64,000 nt of DNA from Vulcanimicrobium winogradskyi (lineage in GTDB: Bacteria > Vulcanimicrobiota > Vulcanimicrobiia > Vulcanimicrobiales > Vulcanimicrobiaceae), in the NCBI GenBank assembly GCA_003134965.1, contig PLDA01000002.1:682001-746000 (forward strand), given 5' to 3'. The position numbers were made by a program, and so were the translations under genes. How positions within the stretch are numbered: position 1 is the stretch's first letter; each line of letters starts with the position of its first letter. The notes below the pieces were generated by a model. It saw nothing but the letters and a program-made list of their open reading frames with translations, was not told the DNA's origin and ran no database searches. Shown here one piece after another: positions 33,142 to 42,156 of this stretch.

Positions 33142-34026
33142 GTGATAGTGCATTCTCCTGACGACGAAGACGCCGCCGCCCTGGCCGCGCTCGGCGACCG
33201 CGTGCGCGAGCTTCGCGCGCGGCGCGGGATGACCCGGAAGATCCTCGCCAAGGACTCCGGCGTCTCGGAACGCTACCTCGCCCAGCTCGAGGGCGGCCAG
33301 GGGAACGCCTCGCTCACGATTCTGCGGCGGCTCGCCAGCGCGCTCGACGTGCCGCCCAACGCTCTCGTCGCCGACGCGCCGGAACATCCGGCCGAGCTCA
33401 CCGGCTCGATCGAGCTGCTGCGCCGGCTCGACGCAGCGCAGCTCGCCGAAGCCCACGCCCTCCTTCGGAAGACGTTCGGCGAAGCGGAGGTCGCCGGGCG
33501 GACGGGCCGCATCGCGCTGGTCGGCCTGCGCGGCGCCGGGAAGACGACGCTCGGGAAGCTGCTCGCCGAGCGTCTCGGCGTCCCGTTCCTCGAGCTCGAC
33601 CGCGAGATCGAGCGCGAGAGCGGGATCTCGTTCGCGACGATCTTCGACTTCTACGGCCAGGCCGGATTCCGGCGGATGGAGCGCCGCTGTCTCGACCGCG
33701 TCATCGCCGAGCACCCGCGCTTCGTGCTCGCCACCGGCGGCAGTATCGTGTCCGAGCCGGCCACCTTCGAGCGGCTGCTCGCGGCCTGCTGGACCGTGTG
33801 GCTCAAGGCCGCGCCGGCCGAGCACATGGGTCGCGCCGTGGCCCAGGGGGACATGCGACCGATGTCCGGCAACCGCGAATCCATGGCCGATCTGCAGCGC
33901 ATCCTCGCGGGCCGCGAGCCGCTCTACCGCCGCGCCGACGCGGAGGTCGACACCAGCGGGAGAACGCCCAGCGAAGCGCTCACCGTGCTCGCCGCCACGG
34001 TGCCGCTCGGCACCGACGCTGTCTAG
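33142..34026 (+). CDS. boxR: BoxR benzoyl-CoA-responsive regulator (HTH plus shikimate-kinase-like domain)
   Basis: 294 residues from GTG 33142. An XRE-type helix-turn-helix (about 12-72: RVRELRARRGMTRKILAKDS, SERYLAQLEGGQGNASL) is fused to a shikimate-kinase-like domain with Walker A GLRGAGKTTLGKLL and LELDREIERESG. This fusion is diagnostic of BoxR, which represses box genes and is released by benzoyl-CoA. The ATG at 33118 would sit inside the predicted -10 element and upstream of the start of transcription, so a GTG at 33142 or 33148 is preferred. Confidence 0.92.
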   Translation: MIVHSPDDEDAAALAALGDRVRELRARRGMTRKILAKDSGVSERYLAQLEGGQGNASLTILRRLASALDVPPNALVADAPEHPAELTGSIELLRRLDAAQLAEAHALLRKTFGEAEVAGRTGRIALVGLRGAGKTTLGKLLAERLGVPFLELDREIERESGISFATIFDFYGQAGFRRMERRCLDRVIAEHPRFVLATGGSIVSEPATFERLLAACWTVWLKAAPAEHMGRAVAQGDMRPMSGNRESMADLQRILAGREPLYRRADAEVDTSGRTPSEALTVLAATVPLGTDAV

Positions 34027-34031
34027 CCTCG

Positions 34032-34796
34032 ATGCCGTCGAGCGGCCCCACGGCCACGGCGCCCCAGCGCGAGCGACGAGGCTACGCGCTTTGCACGGCG
34101 CCACGCTCGGGCAGCAACTGGGTGTGCGAACTACTCGCGAGCACCGGCGCGCTGGGCTATCCCCTGGAGTACTTCAACACGCTGGGCCGGCGCACGTTCA
34201 CCGATCCTGCGTACCCGAGCGATCCCGCAGCGCAGGCGCGCTACATCCTCGCGCACAGCACATCGCCGAACGGCGTGTACGGCGTCAAGCTCTTTCCGTG
34301 GCAGCACGACGCGGTCGCGGCGCACGTTCGCTGGAACGACGTGCTGCCCAACCTGCGCCTCGTCCATCTCGCTCGACGCGATCTCCTGGGACAAGCGCTC
34401 TCCGCGCTGCGCGCGCAGCAGACGAAGCAGTGGCGTTGGAACGTGACCGCTCACGGAGCGGCGCGTTACGACGGTGCCGGCATCGACGTGTGCCTGCAGA
34501 TGATCGTGCGCGAGTACGCCCGGTGGGAGCTGTACTTCGCGCGCAACGGCGTGCAGCCGCTGCGCCTGGTGTACGAGGACGTCATCGCTTCGCCGCAGTC
34601 GGCCGCCGACGGGGTGGCCGATCTGCTGCAGCTCGGCTACCGCCCTATCATCGATCCCGGCCGCGTGACCCTGAGGCCGCAGCGAGACGCGGTCACCGAA
34701 CAATGGCGCGCGCGGTTCCACGCCGAATTCGGAGACCTCGATCGCATCGATGCGTTGCGGCCGGATGCGAGTCCGGAACACGTCGCGCCGCGCTGA
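34032..34796 (+). CDS. Stf0-type sulfotransferase
   Basis: 254 residues. The 5'-phosphosulfate loop is CTAPRSGSNWVCELLAST. GYPLEYFN, NGVYGVKLFPWQ, HLARRDLLGQALSALRAQQT and RLVYEDV match the Stf0 (trehalose 2-sulfotransferase) family, which uses PAPS to sulfate carbohydrates. The acceptor is unknown. It lies five bases after boxR and begins a three-gene cell-surface-type cassette unrelated to benzoate. Confidence 0.85.
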   Translation: MPSSGPTATAPQRERRGYALCTAPRSGSNWVCELLASTGALGYPLEYFNTLGRRTFTDPAYPSDPAAQARYILAHSTSPNGVYGVKLFPWQHDAVAAHVRWNDVLPNLRLVHLARRDLLGQALSALRAQQTKQWRWNVTAHGAARYDGAGIDVCLQMIVREYARWELYFARNGVQPLRLVYEDVIASPQSAADGVADLLQLGYRPIIDPGRVTLRPQRDAVTEQWRARFHAEFGDLDRIDALRPDASPEHVAPR

Positions 34797-34834
34797 AGCC
34801 CGCGTGATTCCGTGAGAAAGAGAGTGTCGACGGT

Positions 34835-35731
34835 TTGAGCCAAACGTTTGCCGCGGTGATCGGTCATGCCGACGAGCCCGAGATGCTGTGCAGTTGCATC
34901 GCGCACCACCTCGCGATCGGAGTCGACCGCATCTTCGTGTCGCTCAACCTGCCCGACGCGAAGAGCGAGCGCGTCGCGCGCGAGTTCGAAGGGACCGGCC
35001 GCGTGCGCGCGGCGCGCGTCGAATCGTTCACGGACGATCCGTTCCACTATTTCACCGCCGCAAAGGACGCCGTACTCGCGTGGGCGGATCCAGCCTGGAT
35101 GATGTTCGTCGACTCTGACGAGTTGTGGACGCCCGCGAGCGGCCGCATCCACGACACCGTGGGGCTCGACCACGCCGACCTCATCGACGTGCCGCTGTTC
35201 CAAGCGCCGCCGATCCGCGAAGCGGACGGCAGCATTCGCGCGATCGACACCGCTGATCTGCGTAACACGACCGTCGCGGCCTCGACCGAGGCGATGGATG
35301 CCGACTACCTCGCGCGCAATCCGGATTCGGCGGTCGTCATGGCGGGCGGCAGCAAGGTCCTGGTCCGGCCGGAGATCGTCGCCGAAGTCGGACGCGGCGC
35401 GCACGCCGTCACGACGCGCGTTGCGGAGCCGCGGCGCGGCAGCGTGTCCGACCTCGCGATCCTGCACTTCCCATTCACGTCGCGGGAACGTTTCCGCCGT
35501 AAAGTGGAGCGCGTCCGCGCGCGGCTCGCGCTGTACGGACACCGCTTTGGCCCGCGCCAGGCGTGGCACTGGCGCCGTTGGCTCGAGATCGACGACGCCG
35601 GGGGCCTCGACGCGGAGTTCGACCGCCAGCTCGTGGACGCAGCCGGCATCGCGGCGCTGCGCACGAAGGGCGTTCTCGCCACGCCGGCCGTCGTCTTCGC
35701 GCGCTGCGGCCCGACCGCGTGCGAACGCTAG
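34835..35731 (+). CDS. Glycosyltransferase (GT2/GT92-like)
   Basis: 298 residues. The N-terminus FAAVIGHADEPEMLCSCIAHHLAIGVDRIFVSLN is the first strand and helix of a GT-A fold that scans for a contact site; DSDEL (metal-binding DxD-like) follows, then LHFPFTSRERFRRKVERV. Probably transfers a sugar in surface glycan synthesis. The start is uncertain: a TTG at 34835 with a weak AGAGAG upstream is the best option. Confidence 0.72.
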   Translation: MSQTFAAVIGHADEPEMLCSCIAHHLAIGVDRIFVSLNLPDAKSERVAREFEGTGRVRAARVESFTDDPFHYFTAAKDAVLAWADPAWMMFVDSDELWTPASGRIHDTVGLDHADLIDVPLFQAPPIREADGSIRAIDTADLRNTTVAASTEAMDADYLARNPDSAVVMAGGSKVLVRPEIVAEVGRGAHAVTTRVAEPRRGSVSDLAILHFPFTSRERFRRKVERVRARLALYGHRFGPRQAWHWRRWLEIDDAGGLDAEFDRQLVDAAGIAALRTKGVLATPAVVFARCGPTACER

Positions 35732-36411
35732 CGATCTTCGGCGGGAGCAGCAGCGGCCTCATCGTCGCCGCGTCGATCGCGCGGGCTGCCGCCGCCGGCG
35801 AAGACGTCGAGCTGATCGGATTTCTGAACGACCTCGTGCCGGCCGGCGACCGTATCGGCGGGTATCCCGTGCTCGGCAGGTTCGACGACTGGCGCGCGCT
35901 CGCGGAGCGGGTTCGCCTGGTGACCGCGTTCCGGCTCCCGGACCACGCTTTCGAGCGTCACGCGCGACTGCGATCGCTCGGCGTGCCGGAGGACCGATGG
36001 GAGACCGTGCGAGACCCGGCGGCGCTGGTGGATCCGAGCGCGCGCATCGGCCCCGGCTGCTACCTTGGCCCGAACGCGGTCATCGAGCACGGCGCCGAGC
36101 TTGGGCCGCACACGATCGTCCGGGCGGGCGCGTACGTGAGCCACGACGCCCGCGTCGGCGAGTTCGGATTCGTCGGGCCGAACGCGTCACTGCTCGGCCG
36201 GACGGTGTGCGGTGTGGGCGTGCACGTCGGCGCGAACGCCGTGTGCCGGGAAGGGACGGTGGTCGGCGACTACGCCTTGATCGGCGTCGGAGCGGTCGTG
36301 GTCGGCGCCGTCGCTGCGGGGGCGCGCGTCGCGGGCAATCCGGCCCGTCCGCTCGGGCCCCGCCGAGACCCGGCAACCGGACCAAACGTCTCCGACGTGA
36401 CAGCATCATAG
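35719..36411 (+). CDS. NeuD/PglD-like sugar O- or N-acyltransferase
   Basis: 230 residues. Rossmann-like N-terminus (LAIFGGSSSGLIVAASIARAA) then hexapeptide-repeat left-handed helix from about 110 (VDPSARIGPGCYLGPNAVI, GAYVSHDARVGEFGFVGPNA, GAVVVGAVAAGARVAGNPAR). This two-part layout is that of PglD and NeuD, which acetylate nucleotide-sugars. GTG start overlapping the glycosyltransferase end by 13 bases, so the cassette is translationally coupled. Confidence 0.82.
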   Translation: MRTLAIFGGSSSGLIVAASIARAAAAGEDVELIGFLNDLVPAGDRIGGYPVLGRFDDWRALAERVRLVTAFRLPDHAFERHARLRSLGVPEDRWETVRDPAALVDPSARIGPGCYLGPNAVIEHGAELGPHTIVRAGAYVSHDARVGEFGFVGPNASLLGRTVCGVGVHVGANAVCREGTVVGDYALIGVGAVVVGAVAAGARVAGNPARPLGPRRDPATGPNVSDVTAS

Positions 36412-36433
36412 TGCTAGCAGGGAGCGCTCTCAT

Positions 36434-36449
36434 GCAGTATAATTCATCT
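36434..36449 (+). promoter_or_regulatory. boxC promoter with BoxR-type operator element
   Basis: GCAGTATAATTCATCT matches GCATTATAATGCATCT at 33110-33125 in 14 of 16 positions, including TATAAT (36438-36443). With the base before it the element reads TGCA-N6-TTCA. No good -35 is visible. The boxC ATG at 36453 lies about where transcription should begin, so the mRNA may be almost leaderless. Confidence 0.6.
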
Positions 36450-36452
36450 GCC

Positions 36453-38126
36453 ATGGTCACTGCGGACGCCCCGGCGGAGTCCGGCCTCGTCATCTTCGAC
36501 GCCGCCCCGGAGCGCTATCGGCATTGGACGCTGAGCGTCGACGGGCGCGTCGCGACGCTCGCGCTCGACGTCGATGAAGATGCCGGGATCCGGCCCGGCT
36601 ACAAGCTCAAGTTGAACTCCTACGACTTGGGCGTCGACATCGAGTTCCGTGACGCGCTCGACCGCATCCGCTTCGAACGTCCCGAGGTTGCGTGCGTGGT
36701 CGTGACCAGCGCCAAGGACCGCTCGTTCTGCGCCGGCGCGAACATCTACATGCTCGGGACGTCTTCGCATCAGTGGAAAGTGAACTTCTGCAAGTTCACC
36801 AACGAGACGCGCAACGGGATAGAAGACTCGAGCCGCCACGACGGGCTGCGGTTCGTCGCGGCAGTCAACGGTGCGTGTGCCGGCGGCGGCTACGAGATCG
36901 CGCTCGCCTGCGACGAGATCCTGATGATCGACGATCGCTCGACCGCCGTGAGTTTGCCCGAGGTGCCGCTGCTCGGCGTGCTGCCCGGGACCGGTGGCCT
37001 GACGCGCGTCGTCGACAAGCGCAAGGTGCGCCGTGACGTCGCCGACCTGTTCTGCACGAACGCCGACGGCGTGCGCGCCGAGCGCGCGAAGGCGTGGAAG
37101 CTGGTCGACGCGATCGCCGCGCCGTCCGAGTTTGCGGCACTGGTGCGCGACCGCAGCGCTGCACAGGTCGCCGCCTCGCCGCGTCCCGCCGGTGCGCATG
37201 GGATCGCGCTGCGACCGCTGCAGCGAACGATCGACGCGCGCGGCTATCACTATTCGAACGTCGACGTCACGTTCGACCGCGAAGCCCGCACCGCGACGAT
37301 CGTGGTGCGCGCGCCGAGCACCTCGCAGCCCGAGACGCCGGAGGCGATCGTGGCGGCCGGAGACACGTGGTGGCCGCTGGCGTTCGCCCGCGAGCTCGAC
37401 GACGCGATCCTGATGCTGCGCACCAACGAGCCGGAGCTCGGGCTGCTGTTGCTGCGCACCGAGGGCGACCCCGCAGCGGTGCTGGCAGTCGACCGTACGC
37501 TGCTCGCGCAGCGCGAGCACTGGCTGGTGCGCGAGACGATCGGTTTTCTGCGACGCGCGCTGGCTCGGCTCGACGTCACCTCCCGCAGCCTCTACGCGGT
37601 CGTCGACCGCGGTTCGTGCTTCGCCGGTACGCTGCTCGAGCTCGCGCTCGCGGCGGACCGCATCTACATGCTCGCCCTCGACGAAGGTGCCGAGGCGCCG
37701 ACGATCGCGCTCGGCGAGACGAACTTCGGACTCTATCCCGTCGTCAACGGGCTTTCGCGGCTCGATACGCGGTTCGAGGGCGATCTCGCGGCGTTCGCCG
37801 CGCTGAAAGCGGGCACCGGCTACCGCTACCGCGCGCAGGAGGCGCTCGAAGCCGGGCTGGTGACCGTCGCACCGGACGAGCTCGACTGGGACGACGAGAT
37901 CCGGCTCGCGATCGAAGAACGCACGTCGCTCTCGCCGGACGCGCTGAGCGCGATGGAGGCGAACCTGCGTTTCCCCGGCCCCGAGACGCTCGAGACGAAG
38001 ATCTTCGGCCGCCTCTCAGCCTGGCAGAACTGGGTGTTCTACCGTCCCAACTCGACCGGCGAGCGCGGTGCGCTCAAGATCTTCGGAACCGGTTCGCGTC
38101 CCAGCTTCGACCAGGAACGAGTGTAA
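36453..38126 (+). CDS. boxC: 2,3-epoxybenzoyl-CoA dihydrolase (ring-opening BoxC)
   Basis: 557 residues, two crotonase-like halves. First half: CVVVTSAKDRSFCAGANIYM, NGACAGGGYEIALACDEILM, PEVPLLGVLPGTGGLTRVVD. Second half: VDRGSCFAGTLLELALAADR. Ends with the BoxC-specific WQNWVFYRPNSTGERGAL. Opens the ring of 2,3-epoxybenzoyl-CoA to 3,4-dehydroadipyl-CoA semialdehyde plus formate. ATG 36453 is chosen because the in-frame ATG at 36432 is inside the operator element. boxB follows six bases downstream. Confidence 0.95.
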   Translation: MVTADAPAESGLVIFDAAPERYRHWTLSVDGRVATLALDVDEDAGIRPGYKLKLNSYDLGVDIEFRDALDRIRFERPEVACVVVTSAKDRSFCAGANIYMLGTSSHQWKVNFCKFTNETRNGIEDSSRHDGLRFVAAVNGACAGGGYEIALACDEILMIDDRSTAVSLPEVPLLGVLPGTGGLTRVVDKRKVRRDVADLFCTNADGVRAERAKAWKLVDAIAAPSEFAALVRDRSAAQVAASPRPAGAHGIALRPLQRTIDARGYHYSNVDVTFDREARTATIVVRAPSTSQPETPEAIVAAGDTWWPLAFARELDDAILMLRTNEPELGLLLLRTEGDPAAVLAVDRTLLAQREHWLVRETIGFLRRALARLDVTSRSLYAVVDRGSCFAGTLLELALAADRIYMLALDEGAEAPTIALGETNFGLYPVVNGLSRLDTRFEGDLAAFAALKAGTGYRYRAQEALEAGLVTVAPDELDWDDEIRLAIEERTSLSPDALSAMEANLRFPGPETLETKIFGRLSAWQNWVFYRPNSTGERGALKIFGTGSRPSFDQERV

Positions 38127-38131
38127 GCACC

Positions 38132-39556
38132 GTGGCGATCGACTACGCCGAACGGATCCCGAACAACGTCGAGCTCTCGACGAATCGCACACTGCAGCGC
38201 GCCCTCGAACAGTGGCAGCCCGCGTTCTTGTCGTGGTGGAAGGAGATGGGACCGACCGATTTCAACGCGCTCGACGTCTATCTGCGCACCGCGATCTCGG
38301 TCGACACCAAAGGCTGGGCGAACTACGGCTACGTGCGGATGCCGGACTACCGCTGGGGGATCTTCCTGGCCGAACCGGAGGCGGACCGCCGCATCGGATT
38401 CGGCGACGATTTCGGCAACCCGGTGTGGCAGCAGGTTCCCGGCGAGTACCGCAGCCAGCTGCGGCGCCTCATCGTCACGCAGGGCGACACCGAGCCCGCG
38501 TCGGTCGAGCAGCAGCGGCTGCTCGGTCACACCGCGCCCTCGCTCTACGATCTGCGCAACTTGTTCCAGGTCAACGTGGAAGAAGGCCGTCACCTGTGGG
38601 CGATGGTCTACCTGCTGCACGCGTACTTCGGACGCGACGGACGCGAGGAGGCCGAAGAGCTGCTCGCGCGCCATTCCGGCGACGCCGACAATCCGCGCAT
38701 CCTCGGTACGTTCAACGAGCCGATCACCGACTGGCTCTCGTTCTTCATGTTCACGTTCTTCACCGACCGCGACGGCAAGTTCCAGCTCAAGTCGTTCGCG
38801 GAGTCGAGCTTCGACCCGCTGGCGCGCACCTGCCGCTTCATGCTGACCGAAGAAGCGCACCACATGTTCGTCGGCGACACCGGGATCTCGCGCGTGACGA
38901 AGCGCACGCTCGAGGTGATGAAGGAGCTCGGCACCGACGAGCCGGCGGCGATCCGCCGCGCCGGCGCGCTCGATCTGCCGACGATCCAGCGATACTTGAA
39001 TTTCTGGTTCAGCTCGTCGCTCGATCTGTTCGGCTCCGAAGCCTCGTCGAACGCCGCCGCGTACTTCGCGCAGGGCATCAAAGGCCGCCCGGACGAGAAG
39101 AAGTACGATGACCATATCGTGCGCGACGCGACGTTCGAGCTCGACGTTCCCGACGGGAACGGCGGCGTGCGCCGGGAGAGCGTCGCGATGCGCAACGCGA
39201 TGAACGAGGTCGTGCGCAATTCGTACACCGAGGACTGCATGCGCGGTCTGAACCGCTGGAACAAATTGATCGAGGCGGCGGGTCACGCGTTCCGCTTCTC
39301 GCTGCCGAGCACGCGCTTCCGCCGCACGATCGGGAACTGGGCCGGCGTTCCGACCGACCCGTCGGGCCGCCCGATCGCGCAGGATGAATACGACGCGCAG
39401 GTCGCGTCGTGGCTGCCGAACGGCGACGACCGCGCGTTCGTCGCGAGCCTGATGCGGCGCGTCATCGAACCGGGGAAGATGGCTGCCTGGATCGCGCCGC
39501 CGGAGAAGGGCATCAAAGACCGGCCGGTCGACTACGAATACGTGCGCCTCGCCTGA
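38132..39556 (+). CDS. boxB: Benzoyl-CoA 2,3-epoxidase oxygenase component (BoxB)
   Basis: 474 residues, the usual size. A class I diiron protein: ligand-bearing helices include NVEEGRHLWAMVYLL (ExxxH) and FMLTEEAHHMFVGDTGI (EExxH). Epoxidises benzoyl-CoA with O2 and electrons normally supplied by the BoxA reductase, which is not in this window. GTG 38132 is the first start after the boxC stop; AGGA lies just upstream. Confidence 0.95.
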   Translation: MAIDYAERIPNNVELSTNRTLQRALEQWQPAFLSWWKEMGPTDFNALDVYLRTAISVDTKGWANYGYVRMPDYRWGIFLAEPEADRRIGFGDDFGNPVWQQVPGEYRSQLRRLIVTQGDTEPASVEQQRLLGHTAPSLYDLRNLFQVNVEEGRHLWAMVYLLHAYFGRDGREEAEELLARHSGDADNPRILGTFNEPITDWLSFFMFTFFTDRDGKFQLKSFAESSFDPLARTCRFMLTEEAHHMFVGDTGISRVTKRTLEVMKELGTDEPAAIRRAGALDLPTIQRYLNFWFSSSLDLFGSEASSNAAAYFAQGIKGRPDEKKYDDHIVRDATFELDVPDGNGGVRRESVAMRNAMNEVVRNSYTEDCMRGLNRWNKLIEAAGHAFRFSLPSTRFRRTIGNWAGVPTDPSGRPIAQDEYDAQVASWLPNGDDRAFVASLMRRVIEPGKMAAWIAPPEKGIKDRPVDYEYVRLA

Positions 39557-39560
39557 GCGC

Positions 39561-39998
39561 ATGGCTGGACGAACGCACCTGACGCACACCCGCGTACGCT
39601 TCGGCGAGACCGACGCCGCGGGGATCGTGTTCTACCCGACGTTCTACACCTGGTTCGACGTGGGGACGTCGGGGCTGTTGCGCGCCGCGCTCGGCGAACT
39701 GCTCGGCGCCGACGGCCGGCCGCGCTGGCCGGTGCCGATCGTCGAGGCGAGCGCGCGGTTCAGCGTGCCGCTCTACTTCGACGACGCGATCGTGATCCGC
39801 TCGACCGTGGCCGAGCTCGGCACGAGTTCGTTGCGGATCGAACACGTCGTCCTGCGCGATGACATCGAGGTGGCCCGCGGCTTCGAGGTCCGCGTCCTCG
39901 TCGGCTACGACGGCGCGCGTATCGGCGCGCGGCCGCTCCCCGAGGAGATGCGCCGCGCGCTTTCGGAAAGCGTCTCGTCCGAGGACGAGGTCGCCTGA
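39561..39998 (+). CDS. 4-hydroxybenzoyl-CoA-thioesterase-like hotdog protein
   Basis: 145 residues. VRFGETDAAGIVFYPTFYTW is the hallmark of the FcbC/YbgC-type hotdog thioesterases, with the catalytic Asp in ETDAAG. It lies four bases after boxB and likely hydrolyses dead-end aromatic or ring-opened CoA thioesters to free CoA. Last gene of the boxC-boxB unit. Confidence 0.87.
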   Translation: MAGRTHLTHTRVRFGETDAAGIVFYPTFYTWFDVGTSGLLRAALGELLGADGRPRWPVPIVEASARFSVPLYFDDAIVIRSTVAELGTSSLRIEHVVLRDDIEVARGFEVRVLVGYDGARIGARPLPEEMRRALSESVSSEDEVA

Positions 39999-40051
39999 CG
40001 CCGAGCGTCAATTCAACCTCACCACCCCACCATCAGGAGGTTAGCCGCCGG

Positions 40052-41317
40052 ATGATCTCTCGTCGTTCGCTTCTCGCAAGCGGCGCTGCCGCCGTCGCCG
40101 CCACCGCAGTGCCACGCTTCACGCTCGCCGCCGGTCCCGCCGCGACGGTGAAGATCGGCTTCATCGACTCCTTCAGCGGCATCTTCTCCGACATCGCCGC
40201 GATTCACAAGGTCGGCGCGGAGCTGGCGCTCGCCGACATGAACGCGAAGGGGCGCGTCAAATTCGAGTTTGCCTTCGCCGACGACAACTCGAAGCCGGCG
40301 GTTGCGACGACCGAAGCGCGCCGGCTCGTCGGCCAGGAGAACGTCGACGTGCTGTTCGGGCTGACGTCGTCGGCCAACGGCCTCGCACTGGCGGCGCTCG
40401 CGAACGATCTCGGCACGTTCATGCTGGAGCTCGGTCCGCAAGACTCCTCGATCACCGGCGCCAAGGCCGGAAAGCTGACCTACCGCTTCTCGCCCAACAA
40501 CCACATGATGCTGCGGACGCTCTCCACGCGCGTGCTCGCGCTCGGCAAGAAGTGGTACTTCATCCAAGCCGACTACGCGTTCGGCAAGGACGCGTACAAC
40601 GAGCTCTCCGCGATCCTCCAGCATGCCGGCGGCACCGAGATCGGTCACGACATCGTTGCGCTCGGCACCAGTGACTTCTCGTCGAACCTCACCAAGGCGC
40701 GCAACAGCGGCGCCGACGTGCTGATGCTCACCAACAGCGGGCTCGACGCCGCGAACGCCGCCAAGCAGTTCGTCGACTTCGGCCTGGGCAAGCGGATGAA
40801 GCTGGCCGGGATCAACCTCGAAGACTTCTACTACAAGGCGGTGCCGCTCGACGCGATCGCCGGAACGACGTTCCCGGTCGCGTGGACGCCGACGTGCTCC
40901 GACGGCGCACGGCGGCTCACCGCCCGCCTGAAGAAGAACATCAACGTGCCGATCTCGTGGCGACACTACTTCGGCTACATGGGTGCGACGGCGCTGATGC
41001 AGCGCATCAGCAGTGCCGGCACCACCGACGCCGCCAAGCTCGCCGCCGCCTTCGAGAACTACTCGTTCGACGCGGCGAAGCCGAGCAAGTCGACGTTCCT
41101 GCCCTGGGACCACCAGCTCGCGCAGGACGTCTTCGCCGGCTCGGTCGTCACCCAGAAGCAGTTCGAGAAGACGCAGTTCATGTTCGACGTCGTGGGCGAG
41201 GTCTCGGCGGCCGACGCCGACGGCACCGCAAGCTCGCCGTGGTCGCTCGCAGCCAAAGCCGCGATCGCGAGTCAGACGATCACGCCGCGCCCGGGCTACA
41301 CGCCGAAGACGTTCTGA
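40052..41317 (+). CDS. Branched-chain-amino-acid-type ABC substrate-binding protein
   Basis: 421 residues. It starts with a Tat-type signal (MISRRSLLASGAAAVAATAV), then a Leu/Ile/Val-binding-protein-like periplasmic domain (VKIGFIDSFSGIFSDIA, ADDNSKPAVATTEARRL, YFIQADYAFGKDAYNEL). Such proteins next to aromatic catabolism genes often bind aromatic acids. No permease or ATPase genes follow, so the rest of the transporter must be elsewhere. AGGAGGT precedes the ATG by about ten bases. Confidence 0.87.
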   Translation: MISRRSLLASGAAAVAATAVPRFTLAAGPAATVKIGFIDSFSGIFSDIAAIHKVGAELALADMNAKGRVKFEFAFADDNSKPAVATTEARRLVGQENVDVLFGLTSSANGLALAALANDLGTFMLELGPQDSSITGAKAGKLTYRFSPNNHMMLRTLSTRVLALGKKWYFIQADYAFGKDAYNELSAILQHAGGTEIGHDIVALGTSDFSSNLTKARNSGADVLMLTNSGLDAANAAKQFVDFGLGKRMKLAGINLEDFYYKAVPLDAIAGTTFPVAWTPTCSDGARRLTARLKKNINVPISWRHYFGYMGATALMQRISSAGTTDAAKLAAAFENYSFDAAKPSKSTFLPWDHQLAQDVFAGSVVTQKQFEKTQFMFDVVGEVSAADADGTASSPWSLAAKAAIASQTITPRPGYTPKTF

Positions 41318-41340
41318 GCGGAGGGAGCGAACGGGGCGGA

Positions 41341-42156
41341 ATGGCTCTCGACCCGTCGCTCCTCCTGTTCGTGCCGGCCGACCGGCCGGAGCGGTTCGGG
41401 AAAGCGCTCGCGTCCGGCGCGAGCGGCGCGATCCTCGACCTCGAGGACGCCGTCGCGCCGGACCGCAAGGCGTACGCGCGCGAACAGGTCCGCGTGTTCC
41501 TGGATGCGAGCGCCGATCTCGCGAACGTCGCGGTGCGCGTCAACCCGCCGCATACGCCCGACGGCGATGCGGACCTCGTGATGCTCGCCTCGGCACGGCG
41601 CGTCGGCGCGGTGGTCGTGCCGAAGGTCGGCGCGGTCGGCGACTGCGCGCTCGTCGCCGAGATCGCCGGCGATCTCCCCCAGATCGTTCTGATCGAGTCG
41701 GCGCGCGGTCTCGCGCGCTGCGAGGCGATCGCCGCCGCGCCGAACGTGTTCGCGCTCGCTTTCGGCCCGTACGATCTCGCCGCCGAGCTCGGCGGCTCGT
41801 CGGACGCCGACGTGATGGACGTGCACCGTGCGCGGATGCTCGTCGCGGCGCGCGCTGCCCAATGCTGGGCGATCGACGGTCCGTCGCGCGAGTACGGCGA
41901 CGCGGCGATCCCAGCGCGCGACGCCGAGCGCGCCCGCCGCATGGGCTACGACGGCAAGCTGCTGATCCACCCCGCGCAGCTCGCCCCGGTGCGCGCCGCG
42001 TTCACACCGTCAGCCGACGAGATCGCCTACGCGCGCCGCGTCGTCGAAGCGGCGGCACGTTCGAACCCGGCGGTCCTCGACGGCACGATGATCGACCCGC
42101 CGATCGAGGCCGCCGCCCTTCGCGTCCTCCGCCGCGCCGGAGCTTTGTCATCCTGA
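41341..42156 (+). CDS. CitE-like HpcH/HpaI-family CoA lyase
   Basis: 271 residues. LLLFVPADRPERFGKALAS, AILDLEDAVAPDRKAYAREQ (metal-binding Glu/Asp), VAVRVNPP, IVLIESARGLARCEAIAAAP, and GYDGKLLIHPAQL are the malyl/citramalyl-CoA lyase signatures. It cleaves a 3-hydroxyacyl-CoA to acetyl-CoA or glyoxylate-type products. With the CoA-transferase, acyl-CoA dehydrogenase and MaoC hydratase close by it may act on itaconyl/mesaconyl/citramalyl-CoA intermediates; this is inference. Its end overlaps the convergent CoA-transferase by nine bases. Confidence 0.85.
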   Translation: MALDPSLLLFVPADRPERFGKALASGASGAILDLEDAVAPDRKAYAREQVRVFLDASADLANVAVRVNPPHTPDGDADLVMLASARRVGAVVVPKVGAVGDCALVAEIAGDLPQIVLIESARGLARCEAIAAAPNVFALAFGPYDLAAELGGSSDADVMDVHRARMLVAARAAQCWAIDGPSREYGDAAIPARDAERARRMGYDGKLLIHPAQLAPVRAAFTPSADEIAYARRVVEAAARSNPAVLDGTMIDPPIEAAALRVLRRAGALSS

